A stretch of 64,000 nucleotides of DNA from an uncultured Bacillota bacterium (GCA_905188085.1 CAJJKN010000001.1:124001-188000), one strand, 5' to 3'. Shown: positions 1-8,299, counted from the stretch's first letter. Notes: generated by a model from the letters alone, not told the origin. Numbers and translations: made by a program.

Positions 1-305
1 CTGAGAAAGAACGCCCAAAGCAATATTTTAAAGGCATTGGGCCGCCGAAAAAACAAAATGGGCATGCAAAGCCCCAAGGGGAAAAAGGCCAAAATGCAGC
101 CGTAAAGATAGACGCGCTGATACGCGGCGCCTAAAAAGGGCAAAAGGTTTGAATCTTTAAGCTGATGATAAACCGCCTTGGGAGACCAATGCACAAACGC
201 CTGAATGATTTCTTCCAGGGAAAACTGGAAAAAAGCACTTTGCAACAGACAAAACACATACAGACAAAAAGCGGCAATGCAAAACCTGCGAGCAGTACGG
301 GACAT
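1..305 (-). CDS. VanZ-like membrane protein (partial, C-terminus outside window)
   Basis: The frame starts at the ATG at 305, preceded by AAAGGAG 8 bases upstream, and runs off the left edge. It has a basic N-terminus (MSRTARR), a hydrophobic segment at about residues 8-24, a polar stretch, and a second hydrophobic segment containing PLGLCMPILFFRR. That proline/glycine-rich turn followed by basic residues resembles the core of VanZ-family membrane proteins, a family named for a teicoplanin-resistance gene but mostly of unknown role. It lies 40 bases downstream of the kinase-like gene on the same strand and is probably co-transcribed with it. Only about 101 residues are visible, so the family call is tentative. 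Confidence 0.55.
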   Translation of the reverse strand, partial: MSRTARRFCIAAFCLYVFCLLQSAFFQFSLEEIIQAFVHWSPKAVYHQLKDSNLLPFLGAAYQRVYLYGCILAFFPLGLCMPILFFRRPNAFKILLWAFFL

Positions 306-345
306 GGTAAAAACTCCTTTGATTGAGCGGGATAAAACGCGTATT

Positions 346-1470
346 TTAGTCGCAAAGCAGAGGCAGACTGACTCTGTAAGCGACAGTGCCGCCGGAAGAA
401 AGCTCCTCCAATGTGCCGCCAAGCGATTGCAGGATGATATCAGCAAAGGCGAGATCCAAGCTGTCGGCCTGTATATTTTTGGTGGCAAGGCGCACCAGAA
501 GGTTTTTGATATGCGTTCGTTGGCCACGGCAGAAAACATCGATCAACATCGTAGAGCCGTGGGGCGTAAAGGAAAGGTGCACCGTGCTGCCGTTTTCCCG
601 GCCGGACAGGCAGCTGAGCATAAGATGCGACAATGCCTGGGGCAAATATTCTTCATCGGTTTCCAACAAAACAGTGGGAATTTCGGCACATTCGCATTTC
701 ATATTTCGAATGGCAAGCATGGGCGCCGCCAGATCTTGCGCAGATTGAATTGCGGCCGGCAAGGGGTAGCGCTGTATATCCAGGGTTTCGTCCAGCTCGG
801 CTTTCAGCGAGGTTAATCTGGAAAGCTGGAGCAAAAGAATTTCAAACCGGTTAAGCTGCGTTTTTAGCTTTGTACAGAATTCCGTATATTTTTGGGCATC
901 CACGCCTTTTTCCAACACGATTTCGTTTAATGTGCGCGCGGATTGCAGCGGTTGGCTGATAAGCTCGGAAAGCTCCGAAAGGGCCTGGCGCAAAGGAATT
1001 TGTTCGGGCTCCTGCTCTGCGGGGCGAAGGACGGACGAGAGCTGCTGCGATGCTTTTTGGGAAGCGCCGCGGGCCCGCCGAAACATGCGCCTGGTGCCAA
1101 ACACCAGCTTTGCGCCGCGAAGCAGCATGACCACCAGCATAAAGACAGTGAAGATCGTGCGGACGCCGGTATGCTGTTCGGGAGAAACATAGCCCTGTTC
1201 TGCCAACAGCGCTTCGCCCTGTGCTTGAAGGGCGGGGTCGTTTGCCTGCAAAGCGGAAAGCACGGGGGAAAGCGCATCCGGCGCTGCCTGCTGCACGGCG
1301 GCGGCAACGAGCGCATCGTGCTGGCGCAAGGCCTTATCGATTCGATTTTCCACCCAGCTGCCTAAAAAGAAAGCAGCCGTTACCAGCAAAAGCGCCACCA
1401 GGCACCAATTGAACAATTTTTTTCGCTTGTCCTTTGTAAAAGACGGTATATCGGAAACATGACTTGCCAT
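346..1470 (-). CDS. Degenerate sensor histidine kinase-like membrane protein
   Basis: The protein has 374 residues. I chose the ATG at 1470 because AAAGGAG lies just upstream; an open frame extends further 5' but has no ribosome binding site. There are two membrane segments (about residues 19-38 and 104-125) around a roughly 65-residue external loop, then a cytoplasmic region with dimerisation-like helices and a C-terminal ATPase-like fold ending in QSLGGTLEELSSGGTVAYRVSLPL, which resembles the end of a HATPase_c domain. The H-box position reads SELISQPLQSAR with no histidine, and the N-box asparagine and DxGxG motif are not recognisable. It is probably a pseudokinase sensor. No response regulator is adjacent; the next gene downstream is VanZ-like. 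Confidence 0.6.
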   Translation of the reverse strand: MASHVSDIPSFTKDKRKKLFNWCLVALLLVTAAFFLGSWVENRIDKALRQHDALVAAAVQQAAPDALSPVLSALQANDPALQAQGEALLAEQGYVSPEQHTGVRTIFTVFMLVVMLLRGAKLVFGTRRMFRRARGASQKASQQLSSVLRPAEQEPEQIPLRQALSELSELISQPLQSARTLNEIVLEKGVDAQKYTEFCTKLKTQLNRFEILLLQLSRLTSLKAELDETLDIQRYPLPAAIQSAQDLAAPMLAIRNMKCECAEIPTVLLETDEEYLPQALSHLMLSCLSGRENGSTVHLSFTPHGSTMLIDVFCRGQRTHIKNLLVRLATKNIQADSLDLAFADIILQSLGGTLEELSSGGTVAYRVSLPLLCD

Positions 1471-1608
1471 GAAAACACGCTCCTTTGATCTTGGCCCTAT
1501 TTTACCATAAATACAGAAAACGGGAAAAGCAGGGCAAGGCATGAAAAAGGAAAGAAGCGGAACAAAAAAGAAATAAGAAAAAATTTTCAAAAAAAGAGGG
1601 AAAAAGGG

Positions 1609-1637
1609 TTGACAGAACTCTGCAAACGTCCTAACAT
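1609..1637 (+). promoter_or_regulatory. Sigma-A promoter of the cadC-hma-cadA cluster
   Basis: TTGACA at 1609-1614 and TAACAT at 1632-1637 are separated by 17 bases, a near-consensus vegetative promoter. The -10 box overlaps the operator dyad, so a bound repressor would block RNA polymerase. Confidence 0.8.
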
Positions 1638-1656
1638 ATGAATAGACGTTCACATG
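1635..1656. promoter_or_regulatory. ArsR/CadC operator dyad
   Basis: CATATGAA (1635-1642) and TTCACATG (1649-1656) form an inverted repeat with a 6-base spacer and 7 of 8 positions matching. It sits between the -10 box and the repressor start codon, as is usual for autoregulated ArsR/SmtB repressors. Confidence 0.7.
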
Positions 1657-1665
1657 AAAGGATGA

Positions 1666-2034
1666 ATGGATATGGCAACAACGCAAGATGTGGAACGCTG
1701 CGAATATATGTGTGTGCATGAAGATGTGGTAAACAAAGTGAAAAGCGAAATGCCGGAGGACGAAACGCTGTATGATTTGGCGGAATTGTTCAAGGTGTTT
1801 GGCGATTCTACGAGAATCAAAATCCTGTATGCGTTGTTTGAATCCGAGCTTTGCGTTTGCGATATTGCGCAGCTGTTAAACATTTCGCAGACGGCGGCGT
1901 CGCATCAGCTGAGGGTGTTGAAAAACAACAAGCTGGTACGCTTTCGCAAAGAGGGAAAAAATGTGTTTTATGCGCTGGCCGATAACCATGTGCGTAGAAT
2001 TATAGACCAAGGCATTGAGCATGTGGAAGAATAA
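1666..2034 (+). CDS. cadC: ArsR/SmtB family metal-sensing repressor, CadC-like
   Basis: This is a 122-residue winged-helix repressor. The core LFKVFGDSTRIKILYAL leads into ELCVCDIAQLLNISQTAASHQLRVLKNNKLV, the ArsR DNA-binding helices. ELCVCD is the alpha-3 metal-binding box of CadC/ArsR proteins, and the N-terminus has two further cysteines (ERCEYMC) like CadC, so a thiolate sensor of Cd(II), Pb(II) or Zn(II) is likely. It is the first gene of a cluster with a metal-binding domain and a P1B ATPase and probably represses all three through the dyad at 1635-1656. The ATG at 1672 is also possible given the AAAGG at 1657. Confidence 0.88.
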   Translation: MDMATTQDVERCEYMCVHEDVVNKVKSEMPEDETLYDLAELFKVFGDSTRIKILYALFESELCVCDIAQLLNISQTAASHQLRVLKNNKLVRFRKEGKNVFYALADNHVRRIIDQGIEHVEE

Positions 2035-2076
2035 AAGAGCGGGGTTCTTAAAATTTTATAGATGAGGTGTTTTGTT

Positions 2077-2295
2077 ATGAAAAAAAGCTTCAAACTGGTA
2101 GACCTGGATTGCGCGAACTGTGCACAGAAAATGGAAGACGCCATTAAAAAAATCGACGGCGTGGAAGATGCGACGGTCAGCTTCATTATGCAGAAGATGA
2201 CAGTGGTGGCCGATGAGGCGCAGTTTGACGACATCATGAAAAAAGTTGTGAAAGTATGCAAACGCGTAGAACCTGACTGCGAGATTCAACTGTGA
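2077..2295 (+). CDS. Stand-alone heavy-metal-associated (HMA) domain protein
   Basis: This 72-residue protein is one ferredoxin-like HMA domain. The motif LDCANCAQKMEDAIKKIDGV carries the CxxC metal-binding pair, followed by TVSFIMQKMTVVAD. It starts at the ATG at 2077 with GAGGTG 7 bases upstream. Such domains are usually fused to the N-terminus of P1B ATPases or act as metallochaperones. The ATPase encoded 60 bases downstream lacks this domain, so this protein probably delivers metal to it or acts as its detached regulatory domain. A stem-loop lies between the two genes. Confidence 0.85.
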   Translation: MKKSFKLVDLDCANCAQKMEDAIKKIDGVEDATVSFIMQKMTVVADEAQFDDIMKKVVKVCKRVEPDCEIQL

Positions 2296-2300
2296 ATAAA

Positions 2301-2323
2301 GCCGGGCGTTTGCCCGGTTTTTT
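2301..2323 (+). terminator. Intercistronic stem-loop (terminator/attenuator)
   Basis: CCGGGC and GCCCGG pair around a GTTT loop and are followed by six T. It lies inside the cadC-hma-cadA cluster and may lower cadA transcription relative to the first two genes. Confidence 0.6.
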
Positions 2324-2356
2324 CATACGCGTGAACCGAGACAAGGAGAAACAGTG

Positions 2357-4207
2357 ATGACGAAAAAGCAAAAAAAGACCCTATATAGGATTTTGATTAG
2401 CGCGGTGTTGCTGTGTGTGGCTGTATGGGCACCGCTGGAAGGGATTATCAAACTGGCAGCGTTTATTGTGCCGTATGTGGTGATCGGCGGCGATGTGCTG
2501 TGGAAAGCAATTCGAAACATTGCACATGGCCAGGTATTTGATGAAAACTTTTTGATGGCGTTGGCCACGATCGGCGCCTTTGGCACAGGCGAATGGCCGG
2601 AGGCCGTGACGGTTATGCTGTTTTATCAGGTCGGCGAACTGTTCCAAAGCTATGCGGTGGGGCGCTCCAGACGCTCGATTTCCCAGCTGATGGATATCCG
2701 GCCGGACTATGCCAACATTGAAAAAGACGGCGCGCTGGTACAGGTGGATCCGGATGAGGTTTCCATCGGGCAGACCATTGTGATCAAAGCAGGCGAGCGA
2801 ATTCCGCTGGACGGGATAGTGCTCCAGGGCAATTCCGAAGTGGATACGGCGGCGTTGACCGGCGAATCGCTGCCAAGGCAGGTGGCGCCCGGCGACAATG
2901 TAATTAGCGGCTGTATCAACAAAACGGGGCTGCTGCATGTAAAAACGACCAAAGAATTCGGAGAATCCACCGTGGCAAAGATTTTGGATTTGGTGGAAAA
3001 TGCCAGCTCCAAAAAAGCAAAGGCGGAAAACTTTATCACAAAGTTTGCCCGTTATTATACGCCGTGCGTGGTGGCAGCGGCCGTGCTGCTGGCGTTTGTG
3101 CCGCCGCTGTTTGTTGGGCAATGGAGCATGTGGATTCAGCGTGCGTTGATCTTCCTGGTTATCTCCTGTCCGTGTGCGTTGGTCATTTCCGTGCCGTTGA
3201 GCTTTTTCGGCGGCATTGGCGGCGCCTCCAAATGCGGGATTTTGGTAAAAGGCGGCAACTATCTGGAAGTGTTGGCTGAAACCAAGACGATGGTATTCGA
3301 TAAAACGGGAACGCTGACAAAGGGCGTGTTCAATGTGACGGCCGTACACCCCGAAAGCTGCGACAAAGCCAAGCTTTTGGAAATGGCGGCCTATGCGGAA
3401 AGCTATTCGGATCATCCGATTTCCCGTTCGTTGAAAAAAGCGTATGGGCAAAAGATACAGGCCGAGCGCGTGAGCGACGTAGAGGAAATTTCCGGCCGCG
3501 GGGTAAAAGCCGTGATAGATGGGCAGCATATCTGTGCGGGCAACGATAAACTGATGAAAGACATCGGCGTTGCGTGGCATGATTGTCATATGGTGGGCAC
3601 CATTGTTCATGTGGCCATAGACGGCGTGTATGCCGGGCATATCGTAATTTCCGACGAAGTGAAACCGGATGCCAAGCAGGCAATTGCCTCGTTGAAACAG
3701 GCCGGCATTGAAAAAACCGTGATGCTGACCGGCGACGCCAAGGCGGTAGGCGAAAGCGTAGCCAAGGAATTGGGCCTGGATGAGGTATATACGCAATTGT
3801 TGCCGGGGGATAAGGTAGATCGTGTCGAAGAACTGTTGAAAAAAAGCGCCGGGAACGGTAAACTAGCTTTTGTGGGGGATGGTATCAACGACGCACCGGT
3901 ATTGAGCAGGGCAGACCTTGGCATTGCCATGGGCGCCATGGGCTCGGATGCGGCCATTGAGGCGGCAGACGTGGTGCTGATGGATGATGAGCCTTCAAAG
4001 ATTGCGGTTGCCATCGGCATTGCGAAAAAAACGCTGCGCATTGTACGGCAAAACATCGTGTTTGCGCTGGCGGTAAAAGCGCTGTGCTTGATCCTTGGCG
4101 CATTGGGGATTGCCGGCATGTGGGAAGCGGTATTCGCCGATGTGGGCGTAGCGGTGATTGCGATTTTGAATGCCATGCGTGCGTTGAGGGTAGACCATAT
4201 GAAATAA
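2357..4207 (+). CDS. cadA: P1B-type heavy metal-exporting ATPase (CadA/ZntA-like)
   Basis: This 616-residue membrane pump has all core P-type ATPase motifs: TGES in the actuator domain, the CPCAL metal-site motif in a membrane helix, the phosphorylation site DKTGTLTKG, HPIS in the nucleotide domain, MLTGDA and GDGINDAP. CPC, followed by the GGASKCGILVKGG region, is typical of Cd/Zn/Pb exporters (P1B-2). The N-terminal metal-binding domain usual in the family is absent and is encoded separately at 2077-2295. The ATG at 2357 is favoured over a GTG at 2354 because AAGGAG lies 8 bases upstream of it. Neighbouring cadC suggests induction by toxic divalent metal; copper is less likely given the ELCVCD sensor. 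Confidence 0.92.
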   Translation: MTKKQKKTLYRILISAVLLCVAVWAPLEGIIKLAAFIVPYVVIGGDVLWKAIRNIAHGQVFDENFLMALATIGAFGTGEWPEAVTVMLFYQVGELFQSYAVGRSRRSISQLMDIRPDYANIEKDGALVQVDPDEVSIGQTIVIKAGERIPLDGIVLQGNSEVDTAALTGESLPRQVAPGDNVISGCINKTGLLHVKTTKEFGESTVAKILDLVENASSKKAKAENFITKFARYYTPCVVAAAVLLAFVPPLFVGQWSMWIQRALIFLVISCPCALVISVPLSFFGGIGGASKCGILVKGGNYLEVLAETKTMVFDKTGTLTKGVFNVTAVHPESCDKAKLLEMAAYAESYSDHPISRSLKKAYGQKIQAERVSDVEEISGRGVKAVIDGQHICAGNDKLMKDIGVAWHDCHMVGTIVHVAIDGVYAGHIVISDEVKPDAKQAIASLKQAGIEKTVMLTGDAKAVGESVAKELGLDEVYTQLLPGDKVDRVEELLKKSAGNGKLAFVGDGINDAPVLSRADLGIAMGAMGSDAAIEAADVVLMDDEPSKIAVAIGIAKKTLRIVRQNIVFALAVKALCLILGALGIAGMWEAVFADVGVAVIAILNAMRALRVDHMK

Positions 4208-4237
4208 AGAAAACCAGGATAGAAGGAAGGAAGCCTT

Positions 4238-4966
4238 ATGCTCAGCTTGGAACATGTTGCTTGGGATTTGCCGGAAGGCGGCACAATCATCAAGGATATA
4301 AATTTGACATTGGAAGATCAAAAACTCATCGTGGTGACCGGCCCAAACGGCGGAGGGAAAACCTCGCTGGCAAAATTGATTGCCGGCGTGGAGCCTCTTA
4401 CCGCCGGAAAGCTTATCTTTGACGGAGAGGACATCACCAACCTGAATATAACCGAGCGGGCGCAAAGAGGCATTGCCTATGCCTTCCAACAACCTGTGCG
4501 CTTTAAAGGCCTGATGGTGCGCGATTTGCTCTCCCTTTCGGCAGGACATGCCTTGGAGGAAGAAGAGATCTGCGAGCTGCTGGGGAAAGTGGGGCTTTGC
4601 GCCAACGAATATGTGGATCGCGAGCTGAACGCCAGCCTATCCGGCGGGGAAATCAAGCGGATAGAGATTGCCTCGGTTTTGGCGCGAAACGCAAAACTGA
4701 GCCTGTTTGACGAGCCGGAGGCCGGGATAGACCTATGGAGCTTTACGCGCTTGGTGGAAACCTTCCAAAACCTTCGGAAAGAGAGCAAAGGCACGCTGCT
4801 TATCATTTCGCATCAGGAACGGATTTTGTCTATTGCGGACGAGATTGTGGTCATTGATGACGGCATGGTACGCGAGCAGGGGGCCCGGGATGAAATTTTG
4901 CCAAAACTGCTTGGCGAAGAAAAGGCGGATATGTGTCCGCTGGGCAAGGAGGCAACGGCGCTATGA
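4238..4966 (+). CDS. sufC: SufC-like Fe-S assembly ATPase
   Basis: This 242-residue ABC-type ATPase carries Walker A GPNGGGKTS, Q-loop AFQQPVRFKG, signature SLSGGEIKRIEIA, Walker B LSLFDEPEAGID and H-loop ISHQE. The FQQP and DEPEAGID forms are characteristic of SufC, the soluble ATPase that drives Fe-S cluster assembly on SufB/SufD, rather than of transporters. It overlaps the start of the SufB-like gene (ATGA), so translation is coupled. No sufD, sufS or sufU is nearby, so this looks like the two-component SufCB type known from archaea and some anaerobes. Confidence 0.85.
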   Translation: MLSLEHVAWDLPEGGTIIKDINLTLEDQKLIVVTGPNGGGKTSLAKLIAGVEPLTAGKLIFDGEDITNLNITERAQRGIAYAFQQPVRFKGLMVRDLLSLSAGHALEEEEICELLGKVGLCANEYVDRELNASLSGGEIKRIEIASVLARNAKLSLFDEPEAGIDLWSFTRLVETFQNLRKESKGTLLIISHQERILSIADEIVVIDDGMVREQGARDEILPKLLGEEKADMCPLGKEATAL

Positions 4967-5874
4967 ACAAGATCACAGAAATGTTGTTGAGAACTGTCTC
5001 CGGCTATAAAGGAGAATTTCGCGGGGCGTATAACATCCGGGAAGACGGAAAATGCGCGGCCCGAAAATCCACGGAACACATTGTGATTGAATCCAAAAAA
5101 GATGCGCCGGGGTTGGAAATTCATATTCAGCCGGGCACCAAGGGGGAAACGGTGTATATTCCCGCCTGCGTGACGCACAGCGGCGTGGATGATCTGGTAT
5201 ACAACGATTTTTATGTGGGCGAAAACGCAGATGTAATCATCGTTGCGGGGTGCGGCGTGCATACCGAGGAGGAAGAAGCCAGACACAATGGGATTCACCG
5301 CTTTTTCCTGGAAAAAGGCGCCAAGGTGTTGTATCAGGAAAAACATATCGGCACCGGCGGCAGCGGAAAACGGCGGATTGATCCGGTGACGGATGCAACG
5401 TTGGCCGAGGACGCGGTATTGGAAATGGATACCATCCAGATCAGCGGTGTGGACAGCACGATGAGGAAAACCAGCGCAACGCTGGCGGACAGAGCAAAGC
5501 TGGTCGTGCGTGAACGGTTGATGACAGACGGCGATGAACAAGCCAAAACCTCTTTTGAGGTATGGATGAAAGGGAAAGACTGCGGGGCGGATTTGATTTC
5601 CAGATCCGTAGCCAAAGGACATTCCCATCAGGAATATGTTTCCATCATCCATGGGGAAAACCAATGTACCGGCCATACGGAATGCGATGCGATTTTGGCG
5701 GACCGGGGAACGGTAAACGCGACGCCTTCGCTGTATGCTTCTCATGTGGATGCAGCGCTGATTCACGAAGCCGCGATTGGGAAGATCGCGGGCGAGCAGA
5801 TTTTAAAACTGCGTTCGTTGGGATTGACGGAGGAACAGGCGGAAGCGAAAATCATCGAAGGATTTTTGAAATAA
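4963..5874 (+). CDS. sufB: SufB/SufD-like Fe-S scaffold protein
   Basis: This 303-residue protein belongs to the SufBD beta-helix core family. Recognisable regions are HIVIESKKDAPGLEIHIQPGTKGETVYIPACV, the segment with HTEEEEARHNGIHRFFLEKGAKV, and a C-terminal GKIAGEQILKLRSLGLTEEQAEAKIIEGF tail that matches the SufB/D C-terminal helices. It is shorter than classical SufB (about 470 residues) because the N-terminal region is reduced, as in minimal SufCB systems. The start is the ATG at 4963 with AAGGAGG 10 bases upstream, overlapping the sufC stop. It probably forms a SufB2C2-like complex with the preceding ATPase. Confidence 0.82.
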   Translation: MNKITEMLLRTVSGYKGEFRGAYNIREDGKCAARKSTEHIVIESKKDAPGLEIHIQPGTKGETVYIPACVTHSGVDDLVYNDFYVGENADVIIVAGCGVHTEEEEARHNGIHRFFLEKGAKVLYQEKHIGTGGSGKRRIDPVTDATLAEDAVLEMDTIQISGVDSTMRKTSATLADRAKLVVRERLMTDGDEQAKTSFEVWMKGKDCGADLISRSVAKGHSHQEYVSIIHGENQCTGHTECDAILADRGTVNATPSLYASHVDAALIHEAAIGKIAGEQILKLRSLGLTEEQAEAKIIEGFLK

Positions 5875-5883
5875 AAAGAAAAA

Positions 5884-5915
5884 GGGCTCATGGATGATTC
5901 ATGAGCTCTTTTTTA
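5884..5915 (+). terminator. Rho-independent terminator after sufCB
   Basis: GGGCTCATG pairs with CATGAGCTC (one G-U pair) around a short loop and is followed by six T. Confidence 0.85.
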
Positions 5916-6594
5916 TATAAAAAATAAAAAAACAGGAAAAGTTTTGCAGATGGGGTATAGAAGCATGAGGGCTGTTGCAAAAGCGAGAATAAGAAGGCGA
6001 ATGGAATAAAATTATAAGAATGTTTATGATAGACAACAAAAGAGAATTGGGTAAAGAAAAAATAAATGAAGTGGTGAAAATATTCGGAATATTGTTTTTG
6101 TCATGTTGCATTGAATTGTAATGTGGAGGTTTTGGATTTGACAAGGGGCAGGAAAGAAAAAGAGAGAGGGTAATCTGCACTAAAAATTTTATTTTAAGCA
6201 GAAATTGAATCCCAAGAACTTTGAAACTAAACAATCCAAAACTATCAGCAATTATTTTATATGTTATTTTTCGAAATGAATAGCGAAAGTAAAGAGGCGG
6301 TTCTGTGTGGAACCGCCTTTTTATTGTTATTTTACGATGAAGATTTTAGCTGATTCGGCTTTATTAAAGCTGGAGCTGGAATGTTTGCAAACACACATGC
6401 CGATGGAAAACAGCGCGTTAAAAAACGCCGACAAGGGGAATTGCATCGTTTTGTAGAAGGCAACTAAAGAGGAATCGGTTGATCAATCCGGGTAGAAAGC
6501 GAGCTTTAAATAATAAAGGAGATTTCCATCTGCGGAGATCTCCTTGTTCGTCAAATGTATACATACCTGTGTATCGCGAAAATGGTTTCTTTTT
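5916..6594. other. Gene-poor AT-rich stretch with two stem-loops
   Basis: I see no supported gene here. It holds a terminator-like hairpin at 6294-6323, a hairpin at 6516-6545 (AAGGAGAT/ATCTCCTT), an 8-bp dyad CGCGAAAA/TTTTCGCG at 6575-6599 and only very short frames without ribosome binding sites. The lower GC than the flanking genes and the adjacent integrase suggest decayed foreign DNA. Confidence 0.5.
6294..6323 (+). terminator. Terminator-like hairpin
   Basis: GGCGGTTC (6296-6303) pairs with GAACCGCC (6310-6317) and is followed by five T. No gene lies directly upstream, so it may be a relic. Confidence 0.65.
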
Positions 6595-6614
6595 TCGCGG
6601 AGTTCATCACTCCA
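6595..6614 (+). repeat. 20-bp inverted repeat, left copy
   Basis: TCGCGGAGTTCATCACTCCA is the exact reverse complement of 8074-8093. The two copies bracket the integrase gene. The unit has an internal dyad (GGAGT-N5-ACTCC), so it could be a protein-binding site as well as a recombination arm. Confidence 0.75.
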
Positions 6615-6874
6615 TGAACCTTTCACCCTACAATATTCGTATCAAATTATAGCACCAAGTTTGTTTTAAATCAATAGAAGGTGGTGAATTTGAAACATTT
6701 TTGAAAAAAGAAATCGGAATGCAGCTAAGAACCCATAAATTTAAATCTGTTTTTTGCGGACGATGCATCCGATTGACGGTTTATCGCAGTCAAATGAGCA
6801 GTCTGAAACGTCTCGATGTCCGTAGGTAGAATGCGGATCATCACAAGAACTTCAAAAAATAGGAGGAGATTAAA

Positions 6875-7990
6875 ATGGCAAAAGGAGAAAACATTTTTAA
6901 ACGGAAGGATGGCAGATGGGAGGCCCGTTATATCAAAGGATATGAGCTTTCCGGAAAAATCAAATACGGTTTCTGCTATGGAAAGACTTACCGGGAAGCG
7001 AAGGAAAAAGTAACCAAATATAAAGCGGCGCTGGTTAACGGAAAACCAATTCCCAGCACCAATTCTCGGCATCGTTTTTCGTTTTACTGTGATGAATGGC
7101 TGCGGATGCGAAAACCGAAAGTGAAGGAGTCTACCTATATTAAATACGATACCGCTTTGCGAAAGCATATTAAGCCGAAGCTTGGCGGCTGCTTTCCTAT
7201 GGGAATCACTACCGGACTGATTGATGATTTCACAGCAGAATTGCTGTTCGAGGATGAGTTGGCCCCAAAGACCGTACATGATATTCTTGTCGTGCTACAC
7301 GGAGTTTTGAGATATACGGCAACCTTTTCCCTTGACGTGTTTCCGGCGGTTGAAATCAATTATCCAAGGCCGAACAAAAAGGAGATGAGGGTTTTATCCC
7401 GCGAAGAACAAAGCCGATTTGTTTCCTATCTGCTGGAGGATATGGATACATGTAAGTTCGGCGTATTATTGACGCTGTTTACAGGCGTTCGCATTGGAGA
7501 GCTTTGTGCGCTGCAATGGGGCAAGATTTCCTTAAAAGAGCAGACAATCCGTATCGACACTACGCTCCAACGTTTGCGTGATACCAGCATGACAGGCAAT
7601 TCGAGAACGAGGATTGTAATTGGCTCTCCCAAAAGCGATACATCCGTCAGAACAATCCCCATAACAGACTACACGGCTGAACTTTGTAAGGAAATGAATC
7701 CCCACAGTTCGGCCGCTTACGTTTTAACCGGCACAGAGAATTTTATGGAGCCGCGTGCTTTGCAATACAGGATGGAGAAATATACCCGCGAATGTGGCTT
7801 GGAAGGGGTTCATTTTCATACGCTTCGGCATACGTTTGCAACGCGTGCTGTTGAAGTTGGGTTTGAAATCAAGTCTCTTTCAGAAGTGCTGGGACATGCT
7901 ACAACGACCATCACGCTCGATCGGTATGTCCACTCTTCCATGATTTTGAAGCGGGATAATATGAATAAATTGAACGCCATAGGATTCTGA
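6875..7990 (+). CDS. Phage/ICE-type tyrosine recombinase (integrase)
   Basis: This 371-residue site-specific recombinase has an N-terminal AP2-like arm-binding domain (KRKDGRWEARYIKG), a SAM-like core-binding domain at about residues 70-165, and a catalytic domain with the first Arg in LFTGVRIGELCALQW, HTLRHTFATR (His-x-x-Arg), the second His in LGHATTTITLDRY and the nucleophilic Tyr in RYVHSS. The start has AGGAGGAG upstream. It stands alone, without an obvious excisionase or tRNA target beside it, and is flanked by the inverted repeats at 6595 and 8074. It may have brought in the downstream surface-fibre locus, but I could not find a matching far end. Confidence 0.9.
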   Translation: MAKGENIFKRKDGRWEARYIKGYELSGKIKYGFCYGKTYREAKEKVTKYKAALVNGKPIPSTNSRHRFSFYCDEWLRMRKPKVKESTYIKYDTALRKHIKPKLGGCFPMGITTGLIDDFTAELLFEDELAPKTVHDILVVLHGVLRYTATFSLDVFPAVEINYPRPNKKEMRVLSREEQSRFVSYLLEDMDTCKFGVLLTLFTGVRIGELCALQWGKISLKEQTIRIDTTLQRLRDTSMTGNSRTRIVIGSPKSDTSVRTIPITDYTAELCKEMNPHSSAAYVLTGTENFMEPRALQYRMEKYTRECGLEGVHFHTLRHTFATRAVEVGFEIKSLSEVLGHATTTITLDRYVHSSMILKRDNMNKLNAIGF

Positions 7991-8073
7991 GATGCGCAGT
8001 CAAACTTTTGTGTCATATGCACATAAAAACATTGATATCCCTGTATTTTATTGCCTTAGATTGAGTGGCTAGA

Positions 8074-8093
8074 TGGAGTGATGAACTCCGCGA
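8074..8093 (-). repeat. 20-bp inverted repeat, right copy
   Basis: Exact reverse complement of 6595-6614. A further 15-bp relative with one mismatch (TGATGAACTCCaCGA) lies at 8181-8195 in the same orientation. Confidence 0.75.
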
Positions 8094-8240
8094 AGCGCTG
8101 AGTTTTAAGGCTTTTTTGATATCAAGGAGGTTTGATGCGCATTTCTTGATCATGGTATGAAGTTTCGTTTATCCGTCGATTGATGAACTCCACGATGATT
8201 TTTGCCTAAAGCAGCAGATCGATCGGCACAGGCCGGTGTT

Positions 8241-8261
8241 CTGTTTTCTTTGTTAAAACAG
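8241..8261. promoter_or_regulatory. Candidate operator upstream of the tetR-like gene
   Basis: CTGTTTT and AAAACAG form a perfect 7-bp inverted repeat with a 7-base spacer. A second dyad (ATAAG-N6-CTTAT, 8263-8278) follows at once. Position and symmetry suit autoregulation by the TetR-like protein; binding is inferred. Confidence 0.4.
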
Positions 8262-8299
8262 GATAAGTATTTGCTTATTTTCCCCGAAGAGGTGTGTCG

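Larger units (their letters stand above)
7991..8299. other. Intergenic region between integrase and tetR-like gene
   Basis: No gene is seen. It contains the right copy of the 20-bp inverted repeat (8074-8093), a partial third copy (8181-8195) and two dyads just upstream of the tetR-like gene (8241-8261 and 8263-8278). No clear -35/-10 pair was found. Confidence 0.5.

Noticed and set aside
205..1365. Several long plus-strand frames opposite the kinase-like gene
   Set aside because: They are antisense shadows of a gene with a good ribosome binding site and membrane-protein features on the minus strand.
5899..6234. 111-residue minus-strand frame in the AT-rich gap
   Set aside because: Low-complexity composition, an unconvincing start, and overlap with the sufCB terminator; it is most likely chance.
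6337..6456. 39-codon plus-strand frame after a terminator-like hairpin
   Set aside because: It has no ribosome binding site and no recognisable family; it could be a remnant but is not supportable.
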